Source of the DNA: Malus domestica
Taxonomy: Eukaryota > Streptophyta > Magnoliopsida > Rosales > Rosaceae
Direction: 5' to 3'
Length of the DNA stretch: 64,000 bases
Assembly (NCBI RefSeq): GCF_042453785.1
Contig: NC_091672.1
Span: forward strand, 1,679,001-1,743,000
Part shown: positions 38,159-49,371 of the stretch, one piece after another
Position numbering within the stretch: position 1 is the first letter of the stretch
How the letters are laid out: the number at the start of each line of letters is the position of its first letter
The notes under the pieces: model-generated
What the model was told of the DNA's origin: nothing
Database searches by the model: none
Seen by the model: only the letters and a program-made list of their open reading frames with translations
Position numbers and translations under genes: made by a program

Positions 38159-40793
38159 ATGGCGGAGCACTTAGCATCCATCTTCGGCACCGAGAAGGAC
38201 CGCGTCAACTGCCCCTTCTACTTCAAGATCGGAGCTTGCCGGCACGGCGACCGCTGCTCCCGCCTCCACACCAAGCCCAGCATCAGCCCCACCCTCCTCC
38301 TCTCCAACATGTACCAGCACCCTGATATGCTCACCAACCCCGGCGTCGACCCCCAGGGCCAAGCCATTGATCCCCGCAAGATCCAGGACAACTTCGAGGT
38401 CACTCATTTCTCTCTCTCTCTCTCTCACTCTCTCTCACCATATATCTATACATATATTTTGGTTTGAATCGGAATTGGATTTTCGTTTCGAATGCAGGAT
38501 TTTTATGAGGATCTGTTTGAGGAGCTGAGTAAGTACGGACAAATCGAGAGCTTGAATATCTGTGACAATTTGGCTGATCACATGGTATAATTTCTAGAGT
38601 TTCTGTGTCTCCTTGTTTTTGAATTTTTGATCTTTGGTGTTGGACTGATTGGTTGTGTTCATGTGTTTATGGGAGTAGGTTGGTAATGTGTACGTTCAGT
38701 TCAGGGAGGAAGAACATGCTCAAGCTGCGCTTCAGAATCTCACTGGGAGGTTCTATGCAGGTTAGTTCCCCTCCTTTATCTTATCTTGATATGTTACGGA
38801 TAACACGATCGATAGTCGTGATGGTATAGTGGCTTTATCTGCCGCTGTAATATGTTTCGCTGAAGTCACTTTCCTGTCTTTTGATTGATTCATGATCGGT
38901 AGATGTAGTGTGCTACATTACAGTTCAGTGTTTATAGTTTGCGCATTATTGCTGAACTTCCAACTTAGAGTCAAGCTATAAAAGCGGACTGGGTTTATTT
39001 CGCATTTTCGATTGGTTGAATTTTTAAACATGCTGTCTATCAGGGATGGCCTTGAGACAGTTGGATTTCGAGTGAACTCAAATCGCGCATTCACACAATC
39101 TCACAGAAGAAATTTCTATTTGTGTATTGTTAGAAAACAATACTTATTTAATAGATTTGCAATCCTTTGAGTGAGTTACTCAAATTTCAATTTGTAATGG
39201 TGTTGCATAATTATTTCCTGGCATGGTATTATCATAAACTATTTCCATAAATAAGATTAATTAATAAATCTGGTTTCAGGTCTTTAGGTATTGAGATTCA
39301 AAGTTTCAGACCATGTCCAATTTAGCCCAAGTGGGTTGGAACGGCCGAATTAGGTTTTCTGAGCTACAAGAATTGTACTTTGGTCCGTCTTTTACTCATC
39401 TTAGATTATGATTTGATGAACTGCATTTTGTTCAGGTAATTCATAGTTAACCACTGATATGTGTATATTGGCTGTACTCTTGTTTTTCCTTTAATTGGAC
39501 TAATCTTGAATTGATGCTTATCTATTACAGAGACGGATTGGTTCTTATATGTGTACACGTGTCTAGTTCTACGTTTTTTTTTCTGGTTCAAACATACATT
39601 ATTCATCTTTATATCTAGGCCGAAAGGGGGAGTTTCCATTGGCCATAAAGTTTACCCTTTAGTAGATTACAAAATTTACTTTAAAGAAGAAGAAAGAAAG
39701 GTTAAAAATTTTGTTGTTACATAATGGTTTGTAGATGATTCATACATCAACTATAAAACTTGATCTGTAGAAATGACTGCATGGTTGTCTTATAGTTGTT
39801 GGACCATTAAACGAGAGCACACGTATTTAATTCCTCAGTAACTTGTAAAACTGTTAATCATTACAACCATTTGCTAGTTGGTGTAATGAAGCTTTATCCT
39901 CAAAATTATATCGGTAGGATTCCGGTCAATTTGAGTTACTTTTAATTGCATATATTGGAGTCAGGACAGTTTCAATATTTTTTGTCGGTCGGTTGTGGTG
40001 GTGGCCACTCCTATTATTCCTGATCTTTTTATTGTTCTTCTTTCTATACAATGATAGTACTATTGGTAGTAGTAGTAGTATTACTGCCATCATGCAATTA
40101 CTAACGTTTTGTTAATATGATGAATGTTAAACATTCTAGGGCGTCCCATCATCGTTGACTTTTCCCCGGTGACGGATTTTCGTGAAGCTACCTGTAGGCA
40201 GTATGAGGAAAATGTATGCAATCGAGGTGGCTACTGCAACTTCATGCACTTGAAGAAAATTAGCAGGTGAGATGGTACTTTTCTCATGTTTTGCAAACAG
40301 CATGATTTTCATTATGACTTTTTTGTTTATAGCACATCTGTCCTTTTTTAGGGAGTTGAGGAGGCGGTTATTTGGGAGAAACAAGCGAAGGCATAGTCGC
40401 AGTCGAAGCAGAAGCCGCAGTCCTCAAAGGCATCATCGTGGTGGTTATCAGGAGCGCCCACATGGAGGTCGTGGTTTCGGTAGAAGAGGAGAAGATGAGA
40501 GAGATCATCGTTTCAATGATAAAAGCAGGAGGCCTAGAAGCCGCAGTCCTGGGCGTAGAGGAAGAAGTAGAAGCCCTGTGGGCTCTGGGCGAAGGAGGAG
40601 TCCTCCAGCCAGAGAAAGTAGTGCCGAAAGAAGGGCTAAGATCGAACAATGGAACAAGGAGAGGGAAAAGGTGGATTCTGGAAATAAGTATGATGACAAT
40701 AATAACAGCAACAATCATGATGATCAATGGGATGGTTCTGCAGAGAACAATGATCAGTACTTCGACGACCCTCAGCAGCACCAACACAGGTAG
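38159..40793 (+). CDS. U2AF35: Splicing factor U2AF small subunit (U2AF35)
   Basis: With U2AF65, this protein recognises the AG at 3' splice sites in early spliceosome assembly. Exons: 38159-38398, 38498-38584, 38679-38760, 40140-40266, 40352-40793; all GT-AG, giving 325 residues. The first CCCH zinc finger is C18-x8-C27-x5-C33-x3-H37 ([20 protein letters not shown]). It is followed by the U2AF-homology RRM with [17 protein letters not shown] and [17 protein letters not shown]. The second CCCH finger is [20 protein letters not shown] long Arg/Ser tail ([21 protein letters not shown]) ends in an Asp/Asn/Gln-rich segment. It is slightly longer than the Arabidopsis proteins (about 283-296), mainly in the tail. 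Intron 3 is 1.38 kb. Some plant U2AF35 genes lack coding introns; this one has four. Confidence 0.94.
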
Positions 40794-41592
40794 TAGCATG
40801 ATAGATGCAAAGTCGAGCTACCTGCTTCTGAGATCAAGACTCAGTTATCTCAAGCAGCTTACCGTGTTACTTGTATGCAAGTTGGCTGTTGTCCAAGAAC
40901 TATGTTCAGTATTCGGTGTGAAGCGTTTTGCAGGCAGTAAGGTAATTTCTCGATCCTGGTTTAGGAGTCTGCCGCTTGGAATGGCGAGTTTTTATTATAG
41001 GAAAGATCCTAGTGTACGGGAAGTAAGAGACATGAATGTTTACCGGAATTGAGATATTCTCTGAGATGTCTTGTTAAGTTTTTCACCCTATGTCGTTAGA
41101 ATCGTTAGCGTGATCTTCTGTTGCTGCTTTTGCTAATTCGGGTGATGGTTATATACTATTATTTCCGTAAGTTCCTGTCTTCGTATTTTCGTAGGTAGTA
41201 GGCGTGCTGATAGTTTGTTTTCCGGAGTAACTCCTGGGTTCCTGTGAAAACAGGATTACCAGCACCAGCCAAGTCATTGCGAATGTGGCTCCTAGCTTAA
41301 CGGTACGCAGTAAAAATTTTGTCGAAACTGCGTAGCTTTTTCTCCGGCGGGAGTGAATCAGCTGATGAACCGAACCGAGTAAACCTTTCTCCAATTCTCG
41401 ACATTTTAAGATGGAAACTTGAATCTTCGGATTGGATACTGGAAACCTGTGACCGAGAGAATGATACTCCGATCGTTAAAAGTTCGGATCCTAAAACTCG
41501 AGATTTCTTCAATCCTTAAAAGCTTGGACGCTTGTAGATTCGACTGGTGTTCGACCCTGTGTAGGGCAGAACGGACTGGCGTTCCCAATTTT

Positions 41593-41890
41593 GGGGAAAG
41601 GATCCTCTCCCGACCCAAACCCAACGGATCCTCTAGATCCTTCTTCTTTGAAGGCGTCGTCGGCCTTCCCGGAATCGGCGTTGTGCTTCCCCGGAGTTGG
41701 CTTCGTGATCAAGCTTCCCATGTTTTATTTTCTTCTTTTTCGATTAGTGTTCTCAGATGTTTAAATTAGACCAGCCAACTCCGGGGAAGCACAACGTTGA
41801 CTGCAGGAATGCAGGAAGGCCGACGACGCCGACTTGGCCTTCACAGAAGAAGGATGCGGTGGGTTTGAGTCCGGAAAGGTTCCTCTCCCC
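41593..41890. repeat. GC-rich imperfect inverted repeat (long hairpin)
   Basis: A left arm around 41631-41705 (GAAGGCGTCGTCGGCCTTCC, TTGTGCTTCCCCGGAGTTGG) pairs with a right arm around 41773-41860 (CCAACTCCGGGGAAGCACAA, GGAAGGCCGACGACGCC) across a loop of about 70 bases. Outer parts also pair, including AGAAGAAGGAT and CTCTCCC ends. It is much more GC-rich than its surroundings. No reading frame crosses the loop with recognisable content. It could be a foldback element or a small-RNA hairpin precursor. Confidence 0.7.
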
Positions 41891-43183
41891 CAGTTTTTAT
41901 CTTGCTAAGACAAGAAACTCCCCTTCGTACAGCAGGCGTGCGCCTCGGCTTCCAAGCAAGTCTCGGAATCTTCCTTATTGCACACAAGTGTGCAAAAAAA
42001 ATATCCACTTAAACATTACAATTCTAACAACTTATCATGAAACAGGTTAGTTTGGTATTACTGTGCTTCGAAAAAAAAAGTGAGAATAAGCAGTTGTGAG
42101 AAGAAATAGTTAAGTGTATGGTAAACAGCGAAAGCAACATGTGAAGGAAAAAGCTAAACAGTGACACCTACATTCAAAAACAGTGTGCCAAGTGTCACTC
42201 ACTTTCAAAAATAGTACAATAATGTAGCTTTTTGTAAGAGTGCTTAAGAGTAGAAGTGCTTTCCATAAAAGCGATCATTTGCCATTGTAATTATTTAGTG
42301 TTCTAACAAACATTCAACATTCCATCAACTTAAAATTTAACATCCTAACAATCTAATCATGTTAAGGGTTGATATCAATACATGTGATGATACAAACTAG
42401 TAAAAGGGTGATAAGCAACAACAAAATTTCAAGTGAAAAAATTAATAATTAACAATATTTCTACACAGTTCGAAATATTTTATTTTTAATCAAAAACCTA
42501 AATCGGTTTAAGATGATTTCTGAATAGACCGAACCAAACCGAATCAAACCAAACATATTGCGTTTTAATCCAAGTTTACATTTTGAGTGGAAATTGAATC
42601 CCAAACCGGTCGATTAACGGTTTGACAATCCGCAACCTCATCAGCAACCAACAAGTAAAAACAATGGTTTGACATTTAGAGTATTTATTTCGATTTTCTT
42701 TGTATTTGTTTTATGTAGCCTTCTTCATTGAATCTGTTCCTAACTTTCAATTAACTGCCATTCCAACAATTAGACAATTTATAACCATCCTTCCTCATCC
42801 GCAACGGAAGTTCGACTTTCCCGGGAGAAGCTTGGCACCCCCGGGGCAGTCGAAAACAGCAAACTGAGGACTTACGCTAACAAATGCAAAGCCGCTTATG
42901 GGCCAAGGCCCCTAACAGCTTCCTAACGAAACAACCAATTCTTGGTAAGAAACGAAGGTGACAAGCAACTATACGGAAAAATGCGCACGGTTCCTCATAA
43001 CGTCTCAAATTCGAAAACCATAGAAATCAAAATAACCGTAGCAAAATGCCTCCCAGATCAACTGCAATAGTTTCTCATCCACGCCGGTTCAAACCGAACC
43101 AGTTAAGTTAGTAACGAATAATACGCTAATATCTCCGTTCATCTTACTAAATCTACTTCTTCCTTCTCATGAATCCCAAAACA
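41891..43183. other. Intergenic DNA between U2AF35 and the HD2 gene
   Basis: No gene recognised. About 42045-42290 resembles worn hAT MITEs (GTTTGGTATTACTGTGCTT, AGAGTAGAAGTGCTT). Around 42500-42630 lies a purine/pyrimidine repeat of AAACCGAAT-type words. The remaining part up to 43183 includes the HD2 3' untranslated region (minus strand). Confidence 0.45.
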
Positions 43184-43217
43184 TCAAGATGGTGGAGGCT
43201 GGAGACTAATCTGCCTT

Positions 43218-46200
43218 TCACTTTGCAGCACTGTGCTTTGCCTTTGCATGGCTTTGCAACGCACCATCGGAGTTAAACGACCTGCGTAAAGAACAGTACA
43301 AATTACAATTCCGTTTATGCAGAGACAGACACTATCGAGAATGAAATTTTTTCCGAAAAATAAAACAAAATTACCTGTTGCAGGGTTGGCAATGGAATGC
43401 ACCGCTTGGTTTAGGAGCCTGTTGCTTTGACTGGTCGGAAGTAGCTGGTTTTTTCCCAGTCTGCTTTGAAGGGTGAGGAGTCGCTGTGTGGACGCTGCCT
43501 TTCTTGCTACCTGCACAGACAATTAGCAGTCAATTAAACATCTCCATTTCAAAAATGATACAAATGTCAGCACATTCCACCACAAATCCATGTTTACACG
43601 TTTAAATTTATTAAAAACTTTGTAATATGTGTCTTCCACGGCAAACATCAAAATGTTTAAAATGGTAACAGCATAAAAAATAGCATCGGAAGACAAAGAA
43701 CTGACCGGTCTTTTCAGGAGTAACAAACTTTGGCTTCTTGTCATTAGCAGGTGTTTTAGTAGACTCAGCAGGTCGCTTCTTGCCAACATCAGCCTTGACA
43801 ACAAATAAGACGAATAAATTTACTTAGCAATAATAATTTGATAACGATAACAACACAGAAGGGATATAAGCACTCCAACAACAAAAAGTAAAGGCGTTAA
43901 TAATAGGAGTGCTATTACTTTCTTCGGAGTCTCTTCATCCTCATCGCTGTCATCAGTTTCATCGTCACTATCAGAATCATCATCACTTTCGTCAAAATCT
44001 TCACTGCTATCTCCCTCAGCCAAGGGCTGTAAAACAACTCAGGCAGGAAGATATATTCAGTACTCTAGTCTCCGGATAATAATTCAGTAATCATTTTCAA
44101 ATGCAAGAAGTTGATCATTCCAGAGTGCTGTAAACAGAATATTATGGCATGAATGCCAATTCAATGTTTTAAATGTCAAACTACTAGTAGTCACATCTAA
44201 GAAATTTCTGAGCACAAGTACACACCTAAGTAATTATTTCCCAACCCCAGGATCTATATTTCTAAAAGTTACACCTAAATAAAGCGTTTTCTGTTCAGAT
44301 TTGTTATGGAACACCATGATTAAATATACCTAAACTACATAAATGATGGGCAAAGAAATGTTTGATTCAGATGTGCTTTTATCAATTAACCATGGTAGGT
44401 AAAGTACCTTAGACATTCACATATGGTAAAATATTTCAGTTACTGAAAAGGAAATTCAAACAGAATTGAAAGATGTGAATACCTGAGCACCAAACTCTTC
44501 ATCGTCAGATTCATCATCATCATCACTACTAGCTTCCTTTTGCTCAGATATACTAGGTTTCTTAGCTACCTCAGTACCATTCACCTTTGCCTTTCCTGTA
44601 AGACAACTCGTTCCAAATCACAATATGAAGTTATTGAAAAGAAAAATAAAACTCAAATAATCCCAGTTATAAAAAATGAATTAGCATATCTTTACCCTTA
44701 TCAACCAGAGTAGGTGCCCTAATAGGTGGTGCATCCTCCTCTTCAGAATCTAGATGAAAAAACAGATCAACTTAAGAATCAAATGCACTTGGAAGTTAGA
44801 ACTATGATAGAACCAAATATCATAACAGTGACTCACCGGACTCCTCATTAGTGAAAACGAAACATAATACAGTCAAGGAGATGACAAATAATTTAATGAT
44901 CAAGAAAATAATATAAGAATGAGTACAATGTAAGACACACCATTTAAACATGAAATGACGTTAACAAAAAGGATATCCCAAAGACTTGTATCCAGTGAAG
45001 TGGACGCTCCCATTTTTCCAGTTATGAGATAGTTCAAATTTCTGATCAAACACAATATCAAACATTAACTGCGGGTATTTATCAGCAGAAAGAAATCCAA
45101 GGGTAAGCTTCTGATCGCCAATTTTCGCAAAGAGTGAAATAGGATCGCTTCCCTTCGCTTTCTTAAGGTCATCAAGACAACCCTGCATTACGAAAATACT
45201 TTTTACACCAACTTTCGCAATATATTAAAGGCAAAAGAAACAGAAAAATGAAAAATTAATGGTCACAAAATTTTACAGCTCGCTGAGTACCTGTGAAAGG
45301 TGCAGGAGCTTTTTACCAGGTTCAACAACAAGAGACTGACCACTTTTTACCTCAGCACCTGGACATTGAGTCACAATAAGTAGTAATTAATAACTGCAAA
45401 TTTGAAAGCACAGAAAATAAAAAAGGGATGGAAACTGATGTGGCACAAGTTTCAGAATGAATACAGACATCAAAGTTCTGTTTCAAAGAGTGAAAACCGT
45501 ATCATTTAGTGACAAACATGCCGAACACGAAAAAGATGCCTATTTTCCAAAAAAAAAAAAAGAACAAATCAAAATCATTTAAATCAAGCTTGTGTACTTA
45601 TCAATGCCGCATTTATAATATATTAAAATTAAACGCAAACGAGATTCCTGAATCACATCAACCCGATGCAAAAACAATTATGGAAAAAACACAAACGAGA
45701 TTCCTAAACAGATAACAAAGCATCCTTAAAATATATGACATACAATTGTGTTCACCACAAGCACATTACATTGGTTCAAAACGAAATACAATGATTATAA
45801 TTTCGTTACCATAACATCTCCAACATGTACAAAGAATTAACACGTGCATTTACAAGACTAAACATATTTTCCATTTATTTTCTCGGAAAACAAACAGAGT
45901 GAAATAAGTTCTAAATAAGCAACATGAAGCCAGAAAAATACTTAATCAAAACATTTTAAAAAGAAAAAAAAGCTAAAAAGTGTCACATTCCGGCCCGGGC
46001 CGCCACCACATCCTGGACTTGACTCCGCCGTAGCACGATATTATCTGTTATAGGCTCCGACCACGCCCTCACAGTTTTGTTTACAATAACTCACACGAAA
46101 ACTTATCAGTGGATCACCTATCATGGAATTGCTCTCACGCGAACTTGCTTAACTTCAGAGTTTCGATGAAACTCGAAGCCAATGAGCTCCCAAAAGGTCT

Positions 46201-47149
46201 CGTGGTGAGATGAGAATATATATAAGGCATATAAAGCTTACAGGATCCACTCTCCTAGACTAGGTGATGTGGGATGTTACCATTCACGCCCTTAAGGGTC
46301 CGACGTCCTTATCGGCACACTTCCGGTCAAAGATTGACTCTGATAACAAATTATCACATTCTGGCCTGGACCCCAACACATCCCAAACTCGACTCCGTCG
46401 TAGCACGATATTATCCGTTTTGAGCCCGATCACGCCCCCATGGCTTTGTTTCTGGACACAAAAACTTCTCAGTGTTCACCTATCATAGCATTACTCTGGC
46501 ACGAACTCGCTTAACTTCGGAGTTACGATGAACCTCGAAGCCAATGGGCTTCCAAAATGCCTTGCGCTAGATAGAGATGAGAATATTCGTATAAAGATCC
46601 ACTCCCGGAGATTTGGGATGTTGCAAAAACCCTAAGTCAAGCGCAACGAAAATTTAACCAGACTAGTCCTTCCATTTTCCCTAGTTTTCTCGGCAATCAA
46701 ACAGCAAAAATGTTTCGAATAACCATTACATGAGAAAACAAAACCCTAACAAATCAACAATCAGACAAATAATATTTTCAGTTATTTTCTCAGCAAACCA
46801 GCACAGTAAATTAATTTCTAAATGAAGAACATGGAGCCAGAAAAATACTAGAATAAAAAATAATTTAAAAAATATATATATAAGATAAAAAAGGCTAAAA
46901 ATCCTAACTCAAGCGCTACAAACTTCCGACGAGCTTATACCCACAGCATCAAAACTTAACCAGACTAGAACCCTCATTTCCTCGAATTTTCTAGGCAACC
47001 AAACGGCGAAAATGTTAGAAATAAAAATGCAAAATTAGCAACGAGGAAACAAAACCCCCACAAATCAAACGATCAGGGTGACAGAGGGGTTTTCAAAATT
47101 ACAGAGAGAGTGAGAGAGAGAGAGAGAGAGGAATACCCCAAAACTCCAT
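43218..47149 (-). CDS. HDT1: HD2-type histone deacetylase with C2H2 finger
   Basis: A plant-specific nucleolar HD2 (HDT) protein, linked to histone deacetylation and rRNA gene silencing. Exons in transcript order: 47149-47137, 45358-45291, 45182-44977, 44850-44837, 44749-44696, 44595-44483, 44026-43919, 43793-43706, 43510-43375, 43281-43218. They total 864 nt and 287 residues. The N-terminus is the invariant MEFWG; His24 (LLHLSQ) and Asp69 (PQLMFD) match the conserved HD2 pair. An acidic serine-rich middle (about 100-195) precedes a basic stretch and a C-terminal finger, FHCQPCNRSF...HAKAKH, with Cys262, Cys265, His278 and His283. Intron 3 (44976-44851) is AT-AC with U12-type signals. Exons 1 and 4 are only 13 and 14 nt. 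Intron 1 (1.78 kb) carries a Cassandra element. The family call is firm; the HDT1 paralogue number is a guess. Confidence 0.92.
44851..44976 (-). other. U12-type AT-AC intron of the HD2 gene
   Basis: On the minus strand this 126-base intron starts ATATCCTTT, the exact U12 AT-AC donor consensus, and ends TTTTCAC. Near its end is CTCCTTGAC, 8 of 9 matching the U12 branch site TTCCTTRAC, with the branch A about 22 bases from the acceptor. No GT-AG choice restores the frame between exon 3 (phase 2) and exon 5; the AT-AC choice gives GYKSLGNEESDSEEED with exact phase. Confidence 0.85.
45981..46625 (-). mobile_element. Cassandra TRIM element in HD2 intron 1
   Basis: Two LTR-like blocks (45981-46281 and 46352-46625) flank a 70-bp internal segment with the same primer site and purine tract as the element at 18402-19401. 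The 5S rRNA-like stretch is present in each LTR. Flanks AAAAG and AAAAC suggest a worn 5-bp target duplication. The LTRs differ from each other more than those of the tandem element, so this copy is older. Confidence 0.82.
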
Positions 47150-47254
47150 TGCTTGCTAGTGCTAGGTTTTCTAGAATGCTCTGCTGAATTTCAATTTCGA
47201 ATTCTCGGTTTCTTTTTTGGTGACAATTTTAATCTTGAGGAACGAGGCGGATCA

Positions 47255-47262
47255 TTTTATAT
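47255..47262 (-). promoter_or_regulatory. Candidate TATA box of the HD2 gene
   Basis: ATATAAAA on the minus strand lies about 105 bases upstream of the start codon. Motif and position only. Confidence 0.4.
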
Positions 47263-47399
47263 GGGGTCTCCACAGTGCGACACAGAGTGAGGAAGTGACA
47301 CGTGTCAATAGGCACACTCCCGCTCGGTTGGGCAGCCCAGAAGGTGTCTTTTGGACATCCAGTTTTTATTTGACAAATCAGGCCCAAAATCTAACAAGA

Positions 47400-49150
47400 A
47401 GCAACCCAAGAGCCCAAGCAGATATATTTGGCAGCCTCGCTAATAAATTTAAGGAAAACTAAAAAAAATGGTTTGAAAAGTTTTAGTTTTAATAAAAAAA
47501 ACCATGTTATAAGTTTTGTTTAATGATTAGTACAAAGCCCATATTAAAGTAGTCCAATTAAAAATGGTCCAACTATAATAAATTATGATTTGTCGATTTT
47601 ACCCCTAACGTTTTTTGTTGAGTTCTAGATTTTTGTCGTTAATGGAGTTCATCGTTGTTTTGCAGACCTTCTTCTTCTTCTTTGAAACAAAAATATAGAT
47701 CCTCATGCTATTTAATTTATATTTTGTATTATTTCGTTGAAATGTGATTGTCATTATTATTCATAGTGTATTCGAGATACTGTTTTTCAATTTTTCTTCG
47801 TCGGTGGAGTTCATCGTTTGTTTCTTTAGAAAATAAATTTAAGATATGCACACTATTCAATAATAACAAGGAATCATTGCTTCTGGATCCAAATGAAAAA
47901 AACACATTGTTTCTGGATCCAAATGAAATAAACACATTGTTTCTTAAATGTAAGCTAGAAAAGAAATAGTGAAATTCATTATATTTGGACTTAAAGCAAA
48001 ATAAGCACATTGTTTCTTAAATATAATCAACTGATGCATAAAAGAAAAGAAACAATCAATGGTTAAAACATAGACTGTTTTTGGAATCTAAGTTACTGTT
48101 TCTGAAATTTAAGTCACTATTTCTAGAATTTAAGTCACTGTTTCTGGATTTTGGTTCTTTTCTTTCCAGATACAATGTTTATTTTGTGCATAGGCAAAAC
48201 AAACACTGTATCTAATTTTTTTTTTTCCATAAACAGTGTTATGTTTTGGGTTCTCTAGAAACATTTTTATGTTTTGGTTTTTTTTTTTCCAGACACTTTT
48301 TCGTTGGTTTCTGCCATTAAACTTCTTTGAACTTGTTTCTGCGGCTTTGTTCCGATGAATGCTTCCTTTTTGAACTTTAATTTGAACTTTAATTTGGTTG
48401 TTTTTGAAATGGGGGATTTGATAGGAAGATAAGGAGTTATTATGGCGGTTTCGTGTTGGGTTGAGGTTGATGAAGAGCCAGGACCATATCGAATCATTTA
48501 GGGGTATTTACGGAAGTGTAGATTTGTAGTGGGTTGTGCTTGTAAGTTTGACCCGTGGACAATAGTTTTGGATGATTTTTTATTAAACTTTGAGTCCTTT
48601 TGGTTAAATAACATTTTGAGATGATTTTTGGTTAAATATTTGTTGGCCCAAACCCTGTTCATCAAGCTCCCATAAATTTACGAAAAAAAATGATTTCCCC
48701 ACACATATTTACTGCTTTGGCTCTTATTTTTTTTCTTTATGTCTTAATCATATATTTATTTTTTTAAAATTTAGAGATCACAAATAAAAAAAAATGTGTA
48801 AATATAGAAAATAAGTGTGCGTAAATCACTTTTCTTTTATGATAAGAAGGATTTAGGGGACGAGATCAATGCAGAATGCGGTAGAGCGTTCGAATTACCT
48901 TTGTGGCTTGCTTGAAAGAGTGAGACTTATAGTAAGCGATCAGGACTAAGGAGAAAAACTCCCCCACATCGTGTATTATATCCCCTCTCGTCTCACTCTT
49001 AGAGGCCAATTGCAACTATCAAAGATTGTGAGCAACACTAAAAATGTTTTCAAAGTGCCTCAACATCAAGGTATGCGAACTCCTTGATTTTCTGGGCAAA
49101 CAAACATAAAGTACAAGCTTTTGGAAGGAAATGATTAAAAATAATACAAT
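47400..49150. other. Intergenic DNA with short degenerate repeats
   Basis: Between 47870 and 48260 the words CATTGTTTCT, TTTCTGGATCCAAATGAAA and ACTGTTTCTGGA recur many times in near-tandem, a degenerate minisatellite. The segments near 47450-47530 and 48560-48650 are AT-rich and look like transposon edges, but no matching termini were found. The last 200 bases may include the 3' region of the CDI-like gene (minus strand). Confidence 0.45.
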
Positions 49151-49371
49151 GAAAACTGCAAATTATACAACAATGTGATCCTTTGAACAAAGGTCAATTT
49201 GTAGAAGGAATTTCTAATTGCTACAACAAATAGTAAATTCATCTTAACTTCTTCTAGGATTCATTCAACACATTTCACATAAAGAATAGAGGAGAGCAGG
49301 ATAAAAATGAACTTTAATAACGAATCTCAAACTTCAAATAGAGTACGCCAGTCGACAGCTACCGATTCTTC

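Noticed and set aside
40368-41052. Frames of 143 and 226 codons overlapping the U2AF35 last exon
   Set aside because: Shadow frames of the Arg/Ser-rich tail; the U2AF35 frame matches the family and its splice phases.
44961-44986. GT donors (GTTAAC or GTCTTT) for HD2 exon 3
   Set aside because: With the only nearby AG acceptors they break the reading frame, whereas the AT-AC boundaries fit phase and consensus.
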